From Neorhizobium sp. NCHU2750 (lineage in GTDB: Bacteria > Pseudomonadota > Alphaproteobacteria > Rhizobiales > Rhizobiaceae), in assembly GCF_003597675.1 (NCBI RefSeq), contig NZ_CP030827.1, forward strand, positions 3,721,001-3,785,000: DNA of 64,000 nucleotides. Reading direction: 5' to 3'. Positions 53,689-64,000 of this stretch are shown here, piece after piece (position 1 is the first letter of the stretch; every line of letters begins with the position of its first letter). A model generated the notes under the pieces. The model saw only the letters and a program-made list of their open reading frames with translations, did not search any database and was not told the DNA's origin. The position numbers and the translations under genes were made by a program.

Positions 53689-54702
53689 TCAAAAACCTTC
53701 CAGCACCACCTTGCCCCTGGTCCTGCCGCTTTCGATTGCCGCATGTGCCTTCCTGAGGTTATCCGCATTGATCGGCGACAGCGTTTCCGTCACGGTCGTG
53801 CGGATCTTGCCTTCGTCGATCAGGCGCGACACGTCGTTGAGCAGCCTGCCCTGCTCTCCCATGTCCGCCGTCTCGAAGATCGAACGGGTAAACATAAGCT
53901 CCCAGTGAATGGAGACGGCCTTGCGCTTGAAGCCGACCACATCGAGGCTCTGCGGATCGTCGATCAGTCCGAAGCGGCCCTGCGGCGCAATCAGCTCGAT
54001 GATCTCCTTCAGGTGATGATCGGTCCCCGTAGTGGAAAACACGAAGGCGGGCGCGCCTATGCCAAGCGCTGCCACCTGTTCCGCTATCGGCCGGGAATGA
54101 TCGATGACATGATGGGCACCGAGCGCCCTCACCCAGTCCTGCGTCTCCGGTCGCGAGGCCGTGGCGATGACGGTCACATCCGTCAATGCTCGAACCAGCT
54201 GGATGGCGATCGAACCGACCCCGCCGGCCCCTCCGATAATCACAATCGCATTGGCGGCACCGGCAACCGGCTTGCGGATGTCGAGCCGGTCGAACAGCAT
54301 CTCCCAGGCGGTGATCGCGGTCAGCGGCATGGCTGCGGCTTCGGCATTCGACAGGCTTGCCGGCTTCTTGCCGACAATGCGTTCGTCGACCAGGTGAAAC
54401 TGGCTATTGGCGCCGGGCCGTATAAGCGAGCCGGCATAAAACACCTCATCGCCCGGCTTGAAATCGCGTGCATCGGGGCCGACTTCGACCACCTTGCCGA
54501 CGGCATCCCAGCCGAGCACCTTCCACTGGCCGGCTTCGGGATTGGCACCCTTCCTGACCTTGGTATCGACGGGATTGACGGAAATAGCATCCACTTCGAC
54601 GAGGATATCCCGGCCCGACGGCGTCGGACGCGCGAGCTCGATATCCTCCAACGCGTCCGGGCGATCGATGGCGCCTGCTGCTCTGTAACCGATGGCTTTC
54701 AT
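53689..54702 (-). CDS. Zinc-free alcohol dehydrogenase / quinone oxidoreductase family protein
   Basis: From ATG 54702, behind AAGGAG, the product is 337 residues of the MDR superfamily. It has an N-terminal GroES-like domain (SVNPVDTKVRKG, GWDAVGKVVEVG) and the nucleotide motif IIGGAGGVGSIAIQLVRAL near residue 155. The zinc-ligand cysteines of true alcohol dehydrogenases are absent, which fits the ZADH/quinone reductase branch. It is divergent from an HxlR regulator, a pairing typical of electrophile- or quinone-inducible reductases. Confidence 0.85.
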   Translation of the reverse strand: MKAIGYRAAGAIDRPDALEDIELARPTPSGRDILVEVDAISVNPVDTKVRKGANPEAGQWKVLGWDAVGKVVEVGPDARDFKPGDEVFYAGSLIRPGANSQFHLVDERIVGKKPASLSNAEAAAMPLTAITAWEMLFDRLDIRKPVAGAANAIVIIGGAGGVGSIAIQLVRALTDVTVIATASRPETQDWVRALGAHHVIDHSRPIAEQVAALGIGAPAFVFSTTGTDHHLKEIIELIAPQGRFGLIDDPQSLDVVGFKRKAVSIHWELMFTRSIFETADMGEQGRLLNDVSRLIDEGKIRTTVTETLSPINADNLRKAHAAIESGRTRGKVVLEGF

Positions 54703-54796
54703 GACTTGCTCCTTCAATGGCCGACTAGGCACCAATTGATATAGAGCCAAAATGGAGTATGCTGGCAGATAAGCAATACGCACAAAAATAGCATGT

Positions 54797-54814
54797 AGTA
54801 TCAAAAAGGATACT
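54797..54814. promoter_or_regulatory. Candidate HxlR operator overlapping the regulator's ribosome binding site
   Basis: AGTATC-AAAAAG-GATACT is a perfect 6-base inverted repeat. Its spacer and right arm contain the AAGGA ribosome binding site of the HxlR gene (start 54818), so bound repressor would block its own gene. The site also lies in the divergent promoter region of the dehydrogenase. Confidence 0.6.
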
Positions 54815-54817
54815 GTG

Positions 54818-55219
54818 ATGGCCAAAGCCCGTCATACCCGTTTCGACTGCTCTCCCGGCTGCTCGGTGGAGGCCGCGATCGGCCTCATCGACGGCAAGTG
54901 GAAATCGGTCATTCTCTTTCATCTGCTTGCGGGAACCCTACGATTCAGCGAGATCCGCAAGCACATCGAAAATGTCACGCCGCGCATGCTCACCAACCAG
55001 CTTCGCGAACTCGAAGAGGATGGCCTGATCGACCGCAAGGTTTACGCTCAGGTCCCTCCCAAGGTGGAATACAGCCTGTCGCCCCTTGGTCGCAGCATGG
55101 AGCCCATCCTTCTGGCGCTGAAATACTGGGGCGACGCCAATATCAGCCTCTATGGCAAGCCCCGCGGCATCGATCCGCGCGAACAGAAAGCTGCTTCAAC
55201 AGAGCAAGCACGAGCCTGA
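54818..55219 (+). CDS. HxlR family transcriptional regulator
   Basis: A 133-residue winged-helix protein with the HxlR pattern CSVEAAIGLIDGKWKSVILFHLL, RFSEIRKHIENVTPRMLTNQLRELEEDGLI and YSLSPLGRSM. It has cysteines at residues about 12 and 16 (FDCSPGCSVE); such N-terminal cysteines act as thiol switches in YodB/CatR/HypR. ATG 54818 is used; GTG 54815 is in frame. It probably represses the divergent dehydrogenase gene. Confidence 0.88.
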   Translation: MAKARHTRFDCSPGCSVEAAIGLIDGKWKSVILFHLLAGTLRFSEIRKHIENVTPRMLTNQLRELEEDGLIDRKVYAQVPPKVEYSLSPLGRSMEPILLALKYWGDANISLYGKPRGIDPREQKAASTEQARA

Positions 55220-55305
55220 TCGTTTCCGGCCGCATCTGTTTTCCATGGACGACGGCGTCTGAAATCGATCTAATCCATCAAAACGGGACACGGGCGGAGA
55301 CGGTA

Positions 55306-56268
55306 GTGCGACATATCGGTTTCATCATGGAAGACGGGTTCCAGGTCATGGGCATGGCAGCCCTCACCGCCTTCGAATTTGCCAATGAAGCGCTCGGCAA
55401 GGAAATGTACCGGCTCACCGTGATGTCGCAGAAGGGCGGCGCCATCCGCTCCTCTCTCGGCATCCGGATCGAGACGCAGCCGCTTGGCGATTTTCCCGAT
55501 ACGCTGATGGTGGTGGGCGAACTGTCGCCCAAGCCGACGCCGGCTCCGTTGCTCGATTATATCCGCACCGCCGGCAGCCAGTCCCGCCGCGTCGCCGGTG
55601 TCTGCACCGGAGCGTTTCTTCTGGCGGAAGCCGGCCTCCTCGATGGCAGGACCGTAACCACCCATTGGGCCCATGCCCGCACTCTGCAGGAGCGGTATCC
55701 GAATATCGTCGTCGATGACGACCGCATCTTCTCTCACGATGGACATATCTGGACTTCGGCCGGCATGAGCGCGGCAATCGACCTGACGCTGGCGATGATC
55801 GAGGACGATCATGGGGCTGATCTTTCGCGCATGATCGCCCGAAAGATGGTCGTCTACCATCGCAGGCCGGGAGGGCAGTCGCAGTTTTCTGCTCTGCTGG
55901 AACTGGAACCGCGGTCGGACCGTGTCCGTCGCGCCCTCGTCTACGCCAAGGAGAACCTCAGGAACCCGCTGACGGTCGAGGAACTGGCAGAAGCAGCCCG
56001 CCTCAGCCCCCGGCAGTTTAGCCGCCTGTTCCGCGACGAGACCGGCCAGTCACCGGCAAAGGCGGTGGAACGCCTGCGGCTGGAGGCTGCCAAGGCGATG
56101 CTGGAGGATGGACGCCATCCGATGGACATCGTTGCCCGCGATACCGGCTTTGCCGATCGAGACCGGATGCGACGCGCCTTCCTGCGCTTCTTCGGCCATC
56201 CGCCACAAAGCCTTCGCCGCAGCCTGCGCCTCATAGAAGGCGACCGCAGCGAAGAACAGGCCGCCTGA
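55306..56268 (+). CDS. GlxA-type AraC regulator (DJ-1/PfpI domain plus AraC HTH)
   Basis: The start is GTG 55306 with GGAG 6 bases upstream, giving 320 residues. Residues 1-180 form a DJ-1/PfpI-like domain with the nucleophile elbow AGVCTGAFLLAEAGLLDGR and TTHWAHA. Residues 215-310 are an AraC HTH (LTVEELAEAARLSPRQFSRLFRDETGQSPAKAVERLRLEAA, then RMRRAFLRFFGHPP). GlxA-like regulators often control nearby detoxification or amino acid genes. It precedes the short-chain dehydrogenase and MFS genes in the same direction and may activate them. The frame extends upstream over the HxlR gene without support. Confidence 0.85.
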   Translation: MRHIGFIMEDGFQVMGMAALTAFEFANEALGKEMYRLTVMSQKGGAIRSSLGIRIETQPLGDFPDTLMVVGELSPKPTPAPLLDYIRTAGSQSRRVAGVCTGAFLLAEAGLLDGRTVTTHWAHARTLQERYPNIVVDDDRIFSHDGHIWTSAGMSAAIDLTLAMIEDDHGADLSRMIARKMVVYHRRPGGQSQFSALLELEPRSDRVRRALVYAKENLRNPLTVEELAEAARLSPRQFSRLFRDETGQSPAKAVERLRLEAAKAMLEDGRHPMDIVARDTGFADRDRMRRAFLRFFGHPPQSLRRSLRLIEGDRSEEQAA

Positions 56269-56435
56269 CGGATCCGACCTCCCGCCGATCCCGTACCAGG
56301 CATCGGCCTGTCATCACTTCAATCATGTCCTGAATTGACGTTTACTTGTCATTTGAGACAGAGCCCATCAGCTGCATGATCTCTCCATCGAAACGGCCTC
56401 TCCACCCGGATGGCGAACCTCACAGGAGAACGACC

Positions 56436-57194
56436 ATGCAACTTGAGAACAACACGATCTTCGTCACCGGCGGTACCTCGGGCATCGGCCGCGCACTTGC
56501 CGAATCCTTCCACCGCCTTGGCAACAAGGTCATCATCGCCGGCCGGCGCAAGGCGCTGCTCGACGAAGTGACCGCTGCCAATCCGGGAATGGACGGAATC
56601 GAACTCGACATCGCCGACGAGGCCGATATCGACCGCGTCGCCGCCCGGCTGATCCGCGACTATCCGGCCCTCAACGTGCTCGTCAACAATGCCGGCATCA
56701 TGCCCTTCGACGATGTCTCCGGGAAGATCGACGACGCCCAGTCGCGCCGCATCATCGATACCAATCTGCTTGGCCCGATCCGCCTCACCTCTGCTCTCAT
56801 CGACCATCTGAAGAGCCAGCCGAGGGCCACCATCATCCACAACACCTCGGTTCTGGCCTACCTGCCGCTGGCCACCACGGCCGTCTACTCGGCCACCAAG
56901 GCAGCCCTGCATTCCTATGCATTGTCGCAGCGCTTCCAGCTGCGCGGCAGCAATGTCCGCGTCCAGGAAATCGCCCCGCCATGGGTGGATACCGACCTGA
57001 TCCGCAAGAGCGGCGATCCCCGCGCCATGCCGCTCGATATCTTCATCGAGAAGACCATGGCGGGCCTCGCAACGGAGGCGGAAGAAGTCGTCGTCGAGGA
57101 AATCCGCGCCATCCGCGACAATCCGGGCAGCGGCGAGCACGCGCTCATCAATGCCTTCAACGAATCCCTGATCTCGAACCCGATCCCCGTCTGA
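56436..57194 (+). CDS. Short-chain dehydrogenase/reductase
   Basis: A 252-residue classical SDR. The cofactor motif TGGTSGIG is at residues 11-18, NNAG near 86, a catalytic serine in HNTSVLAY and the YxxxK pair in VYSATKAAL. The branch resembles DltE-like reductases. ATG 56436 follows CAGGAGAACGACC. The substrate is unknown. A perfect stem-loop separates it from the MFS gene. Confidence 0.88.
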   Translation: MQLENNTIFVTGGTSGIGRALAESFHRLGNKVIIAGRRKALLDEVTAANPGMDGIELDIADEADIDRVAARLIRDYPALNVLVNNAGIMPFDDVSGKIDDAQSRRIIDTNLLGPIRLTSALIDHLKSQPRATIIHNTSVLAYLPLATTAVYSATKAALHSYALSQRFQLRGSNVRVQEIAPPWVDTDLIRKSGDPRAMPLDIFIEKTMAGLATEAEEVVVEEIRAIRDNPGSGEHALINAFNESLISNPIPV

Positions 57195-57208
57195 GGGAAA
57201 GGCCGACA

Positions 57209-57234
57209 GCCGGCCGCTCACGCGAGCGGCCGGC
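57209..57234 (+). terminator. Stem-loop between the SDR and MFS genes
   Basis: An 11-base perfect stem GCCGGCCGCTC/GAGCGGCCGGC with an ACGC loop is followed by TTTGCC. The short T run suggests partial termination or mRNA stabilisation before the MFS gene, whose own GGAGG site lies 6 bases before its ATG. Confidence 0.6.
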
Positions 57235-57254
57235 TTTGCCGGTCGGAGGTAGCC

Positions 57255-58487
57255 ATGTTGCAAAATCATGATCTGCAATCCGCCACGCCGGTGGGGAGCC
57301 CCGACCTGCGCGCACCCGCTCCGTCCATGCTGCCGGCATGGTTTCTGGCGCTCGGGACCTTCGCCATAGGCACCGAAGGCTTCATGATCGCCCCGCTCCT
57401 GCCGACGATCGCCGGCGATCTTGCGATGAGCCTGTCCGCAACGGCCATGCTGGTCGTTGTCTTCACTCTGGTTCTCGCCTTGAGCTCTCCCGTCGCGACG
57501 GTGCTGACGGCAAGGCTGCGGCGCCGCGATACGCTGCTTCTCGCCATGTCGGTCTTCATGGGCGGCAACCTGATCGCAGCCTTTGCACCGCGCTTCGACA
57601 CACTCATTCTTGCCCGCATCCTGATGGCAGTCGCCGCAGGCCTTTACGCCCCGAACGCCAATGCGCTCGCCGGCATGATCGTGCCGTCCGAAAAGCGCGG
57701 CCGGGCACTTGCCATCGTCAGCGGCGGCATGACGATTGCGATTGCCCTCGGCCTGCCGCTCGGTTCGGTCATCGGCCACGCCTTCGGCTGGCGCGCGACA
57801 TTTCTGATGGTCGCCGGCATGAGCGCCATCGCCGTGATCGGCATTCTCTTCGGTGTCGAACGACAGGCGGGTGCCCATATGGCGATACCGAGCCTTGCCC
57901 AGCGCATCGGCGTCGTCCGCCGCAAGCCGGTCCTGCAACTCTTGTCGGTGACGCTGTTCTGGTCCATGGGCGCCTATACTGCCTATCCTTATATAGCACC
58001 CTATCTTTCAGGGACGCTTGGCCTTGGCGATATCGGCATTGCCGCAACCGTGACCCTTTGGGGCATATTCGCAGCGTTCGGCGTCTTTGCAGGCGGCGCA
58101 CTCAATGACCGGTTCGGATCCTCGACGGTCGCAAGCCTGTCCCTGGTGGCGCTCGCAACCTCCTTCGCCTTCCTGGCGCTTGCCACCATCCTGCCGGCTG
58201 CTGCTGCGTTTCTGCTGGCACTTCTTGCCGTCGCCGGTTGGGGTTTCAGCGTCTGGTCCTTCTTCCCGGCACAGATGGCCCGGCTGATCGTCGCCGGGGG
58301 CCAGTCGCAGGCCTCGCTCGCCCTGTCGCTCAACACCTCCACCATGTATCTCGGCTTCTCCATCGGCAGCGCGCTCGGCGCCGGCATCATCGCAGGTGGT
58401 GGGGTATGGATGATCGGCGCAGCCGCGGCCGCGATGGAAATTCTTGCTCTGCTGCTCAATGGCCTGTGGAGCCGCAGCAAGTCATGA
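57255..58487 (+). CDS. MFS transporter (DHA1 family, AraJ/NepI-like)
   Basis: A 410-residue protein with 12 hydrophobic segments and the DHA1 opening LALGTFAIGTEGFMIAPLLPTIAGDL, plus the ANALAGMIVPSEKRGRALAIVSGGMTIA motif C-like region. Members export sugars, nucleosides or drugs. It ends the rightward GlxA-SDR-MFS set and is convergent with recQ. The substrate cannot be told from sequence. Confidence 0.88.
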   Translation: MLQNHDLQSATPVGSPDLRAPAPSMLPAWFLALGTFAIGTEGFMIAPLLPTIAGDLAMSLSATAMLVVVFTLVLALSSPVATVLTARLRRRDTLLLAMSVFMGGNLIAAFAPRFDTLILARILMAVAAGLYAPNANALAGMIVPSEKRGRALAIVSGGMTIAIALGLPLGSVIGHAFGWRATFLMVAGMSAIAVIGILFGVERQAGAHMAIPSLAQRIGVVRRKPVLQLLSVTLFWSMGAYTAYPYIAPYLSGTLGLGDIGIAATVTLWGIFAAFGVFAGGALNDRFGSSTVASLSLVALATSFAFLALATILPAAAAFLLALLAVAGWGFSVWSFFPAQMARLIVAGGQSQASLALSLNTSTMYLGFSIGSALGAGIIAGGGVWMIGAAAAAMEILALLLNGLWSRSKS

Positions 58488-58560
58488 TCGCTCAGCCGTC
58501 AAAGCGCCGGGAAGCTGCGGCCACGAACAGGAAGACCAATCGGCAGCAGCGCGCCGCCGG

Positions 58561-60420
58561 TTAGCCGTCATGCGCGCGAATGACGTCGAGAAATGCGTCG
58601 CCATAGCGTTCGAGCTTCGCCTGACCGACACCGGAAATGTCGAGAAACGCGTCATGGCTGGCCGGACGCAGCGTCGCGAACGCCACAAGGGTCGTATCGG
58701 CGAACACGACATAGGGCGGAATGGAAAGATCCTTGGCGATCTCCATCCGTTTGCGCCGCAAGGCCTCGAACAGGCCCATGTCCGCCTCGTCCAGTTGCGA
58801 ACGGGCGCCTTTTGCCGACGATGAAAGGGTCCGGTCGGCCTTGCGGCCGGTCGGGCGGTCCTTGCGGAAATGCACCTCTCTCTCGTGGCGGAACACCGCT
58901 CTCGCGTCGGGCTCCAGCTTCAGCGCCCCGAATGCATCGTGATCGACCCTGATCAGGCCGGCAGCCAGAAGCTGGCGATAGACCGACTGCCAGGTTTTCA
59001 ACGGCAGGTCGCGGCCGGCGCCGAACACCGGCATCTCGGTATGGCCGAAACGACGGGTCTTGTCATTGTCGTTGCCGAGCAGCACATCGATGACATGACC
59101 GGTGCCGAACCGCTCGCCGGTTCTGTAGATCGCCGCCAGTGCCTTGATCGCAGCCTCCGTCCCCTCCCAGGTATCGACCGGTTTGAGGCAGGTATCGCAA
59201 TTGCCGCATTGCCCGGCATGCGCCTCGCCGAAATGCGCAAGGATCGCCTGGCGCCGGCAACCCGCCGTCTCGCAAATGCCGAGCAGCGCATTGAGCTTGG
59301 CACGCTCCACTCGCTTCACGTCGTCGCTGGAATTGCCGCCGTCAATCATCCGCCCGCGCTGGATGACGTCGGCCATGCCATAGGCCATCCACACTTCCGA
59401 AGGCAGGCCGTCACGCCCTGCGCGCCCGGTCTCCTGATAATAAGCCTCGACCGAGCCCGGCAGGTCGAGATGGGCGACATAACGCACATTCGGCTTGTCG
59501 ATACCCATGCCGAAGGCAACCGTGGCAACGAGGCAAAGCTCCTCTTCCTTCAGAAACGCATCCTGGTTGGCGTCACGAACCCCGCGCTCCATGCCGGCAT
59601 GATAGGGCAGCGCGCGAATGCCCTGCGCCTCAAGCCATTCCGCCGTCTCCTCCACCTTGGCCCGCGACAGGCAATAGACGATGCCGCTCGCTCCCTTGTG
59701 CCGCGACAGGAACCGCAAGAGTTGCTGGCGCGGTTGGTCGCGCTCGACGATTTCATAGGCGATGTTGGGACGGTCGAAGGAAGAGATGAAGACCCTGGCA
59801 CCCGTCAGCGCCAGCCTTTCGATGATGTCGTCGCGCGTATGCGGGTCGGCGGTGGCCGTCAGCGCCATTCTCGGCACGCCCGGATAAAGCCGTGCAAGCT
59901 CGCCGAGCTGGCGATATTCCGGACGGAAGTCATGCCCCCATTGTGAAACGCAATGCGCCTCGTCGATGGCAAAGAGCGCGATGCGGGCATTGCCGATCAC
60001 ATCCCGAAAACCGGGCGTGGTGATCCGCTCAGGCGTCACATAAAGCAGATCGAGTGACCCCGACACCAGATCGCGACGCACATCGTCGAACTCCTCCCGC
60101 GACAGGGAGGAATTCAGCGCCGCGGCACGCACGCCGACCTGCTTCAACGCCTCCACCTGGTCCCGCATCAGCGCGATCAGCGGCGAGACGACGATACCGA
60201 CCCCTTGCCGGCAGAGCGCAGGGATCTGGAAACACAGCGACTTGCCCGCACCCGTCGGAAACAGCACGACGGCATCACCGCCCGACACGACATGATCGAC
60301 CACGCCGGCCTGCTGGCCGCGAAACGACGGATAGCCATAGACGTTGCGCAATACCTCAAGCGGATCGCGCATCGCTCTTCCGCTAAAAGAGACCTCGGCC
60401 TCCTTTGTTCTTCCCTGCAT
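58561..60420 (-). CDS. recQ: ATP-dependent DNA helicase RecQ
   Basis: The 619-residue helicase has Walker [21 protein letters not shown] box in [19 protein letters not shown], motif IV-VI features ([35 protein letters not shown]), the RQC zinc cysteines ([17 protein letters not shown]) and a C-terminal HRDC domain. It unwinds DNA in recombination repair. ATG 60420 has GAGG 5 bases upstream; an internal ATG at 60372 gives a start closer to E. coli RecQ. Confidence 0.95.
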   Translation of the reverse strand: MQGRTKEAEVSFSGRAMRDPLEVLRNVYGYPSFRGQQAGVVDHVVSGGDAVVLFPTGAGKSLCFQIPALCRQGVGIVVSPLIALMRDQVEALKQVGVRAAALNSSLSREEFDDVRRDLVSGSLDLLYVTPERITTPGFRDVIGNARIALFAIDEAHCVSQWGHDFRPEYRQLGELARLYPGVPRMALTATADPHTRDDIIERLALTGARVFISSFDRPNIAYEIVERDQPRQQLLRFLSRHKGASGIVYCLSRAKVEETAEWLEAQGIRALPYHAGMERGVRDANQDAFLKEEELCLVATVAFGMGIDKPNVRYVAHLDLPGSVEAYYQETGRAGRDGLPSEVWMAYGMADVIQRGRMIDGGNSSDDVKRVERAKLNALLGICETAGCRRQAILAHFGEAHAGQCGNCDTCLKPVDTWEGTEAAIKALAAIYRTGERFGTGHVIDVLLGNDNDKTRRFGHTEMPVFGAGRDLPLKTWQSVYRQLLAAGLIRVDHDAFGALKLEPDARAVFRHEREVHFRKDRPTGRKADRTLSSSAKGARSQLDEADMGLFEALRRKRMEIAKDLSIPPYVVFADTTLVAFATLRPASHDAFLDISGVGQAKLERYGDAFLDVIRAHDG

Positions 60421-60635
60421 GACACCCTCGGCTTTCGATAAGGTGGTTATGCCACAAGAAGGCTAACCGCTGCGAGTGTCTTGGGCGGAAAAAGCCCTTG
60501 GCGCGGCGGCCCTGTCCGAGAGGCTCAGGCGGGGGGCTCAAGTCAGGGGGCTTTGGAAAGCGCATCCCGTGCCGCACCTGAGACTGGTGTTGCACAGCGT
60601 TGTTCTGCGAGTTTGCGGTAATTTATTGAGGGCTT

Positions 60636-60712
<77 letters not shown>

Positions 60713-60716
60713 CCAA

Positions 60717-60736
60717 GCGCAAGCGTTTGCTTGCGC
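60717..60736. other. Perfect hairpin just upstream of tRNA-fMet
   Basis: GCGCAAGC and GCTTGCGC pair over 8 bases around a 4-base loop, ending 4 bases before the mature tRNA 5' end. It may guide RNase processing of the precursor. Confidence 0.5.
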
Positions 60737-60865
60737 GGTAGCGTCACAGCTATGCTGTGATGCTTTCTGCCGAAGCAACGAGGTGAGCTCGTTGTCTCCT
60801 GTAAGGTGGGCACCGGCCGAAGCCTGTGGGCCAACCTTCATTTATTTCGTTCTGCAAACAATAAA

Positions 60866-60884
60866 GGGCCGCTTTAGGCGGCCC
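60866..60884 (-). terminator. Terminator-like hairpin between 5S rRNA and tRNA-fMet
   Basis: The stem GGGCCGC/GCGGCCC with a 5-base loop is followed in the minus direction by TTTATTGTTTG. It has the form of a rho-independent terminator but stands before tRNA-fMet, so it may be leaky or serve processing. Confidence 0.65.
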
Positions 60885-60960
60885 AATCGGAGTTTCGGCT
60901 TGGGCCGAGATGTGTTGAGAAGATTGTTTTCATGCGTGTTGCATTCATTGCCTTTAAAAG

Positions 60961-61077
60961 ACCTGGCAGCGACCTACTCTCCCGCGTCTTAAGACGGAGT
61001 ACCATTGGCGCTGGGGCGTTTCACGGCCGTGTTCGGAATGGGAACGGGTGCGGCCGCCCCGCCATAACCACCAGGTC
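60961..61077 (-). rRNA. 5S ribosomal RNA
   Basis: About 117 bases. The ends GACCTGGTGG and CCAGGTC pair to close the molecule; the loop sequence CCGAACACGG and the GTAGGTCGCTGCCAGG 3' end are typical of alphaproteobacterial 5S RNA. It lies about 230 bases past the 23S 3' end. Confidence 0.95.
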
Positions 61078-61305
61078 ATTTAAGGGCAATGTGAAGAGAA
61101 GCTGGTTCACTCGAAGAGTGATTGATTGAACACGTCAGATGAACCTTTGCAGTCTGCATCGATGCTTTTGGCACCCATACAGGCCTTCAGGCCGTCGCCG
61201 ATCGTTCGGCGGGCCGTCCGCAGGCAGCATCCGAAGGATGCGTACGCCGTCAGGACAAGGTTTAAGGCTTATCGTCGCCGCGGAAGCGGCGATGATGAGC
61301 ATTGA

Positions 61306-64000
<2,695 letters not shown>

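Overview
The window looks like chromosomal DNA of a member of the Rhizobiales, close to Rhizobium or Agrobacterium. The evidence is the high GC content, a ChvE/Ggu sugar uptake system, an AcvB/LpiA lipid pair, a fused PhaAB-type Mrp antiporter, a rhizobial palindromic intergenic repeat, and a 23S rRNA with a helix-9 insertion ahead of 5S and initiator tRNA-Met. No phage, transposase, CRISPR array or plasmid replication gene is visible. Many genes overlap by 4 bases (ATGA), so long operons are the rule.

Layout. 1-9.4 kb: a truncated alpha-2-macroglobulin-like protein with a PAN domain, a MetF-like reductase, a TerC-type membrane protein with a hairpin over its ribosome binding site, and the acvB-lpiA operon for lysyl-phosphatidylglycerol. 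9.6-23.1 kb: two sugar blocks back to back. Leftward runs gguC, an aldose 1-dehydrogenase, an aldonate dehydratase, chvE, gguA and gguB. Rightward runs a galactofuranose-type ABC transporter (ytfQRT-yjfF) and a GntR/FadR regulator with a TTG start. The two blocks share one 271-base control region. 23.1-30.9 kb: histidine utilisation (hutF, then hutI-hutH-hutU-hutD divergently) ending in a DUF2218/siderophore-interacting reductase; a palindromic repeat sits between hutU and hutD.

31-41.8 kb: a small acidic protein, an unrecognised 466-residue permease, a glyoxylate/hydroxypyruvate reductase, and a seven-gene operon. That operon joins a polyamine/opine-type ABC transporter to a three-subunit FAD/iron-sulfur amine dehydrogenase (HcnABC, opine oxidase or D-hydroxyproline dehydrogenase architecture), with a divergent IclR regulator. 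Its substrate is unknown and it is the best candidate in the window for an undescribed catabolic system. 41.8-47.8 kb: mrpAB-C-D-E-F-G cation/proton antiporter. 47.9-53.6 kb: an XRE regulator, two small secreted proteins, a two-component system, an HdeD-like membrane protein, a DUF3313 lipoprotein and an SH3 protein with Gly/Cys/His repeats.

53.7-60.4 kb: a redox-responsive-looking set (zinc-free quinone-oxidoreductase-type dehydrogenase divergent from an HxlR regulator, a GlxA/AraC regulator, a short-chain dehydrogenase and an MFS exporter), then recQ. 60.6-64 kb: the 3' part of an rRNA operon read leftward: 23S (5' end outside the window), 5S and tRNA-fMet.

All functions are assigned by reading motifs and recalling families; no database search was run. 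Long open frames opposite the real genes are treated as GC-rich shadows.
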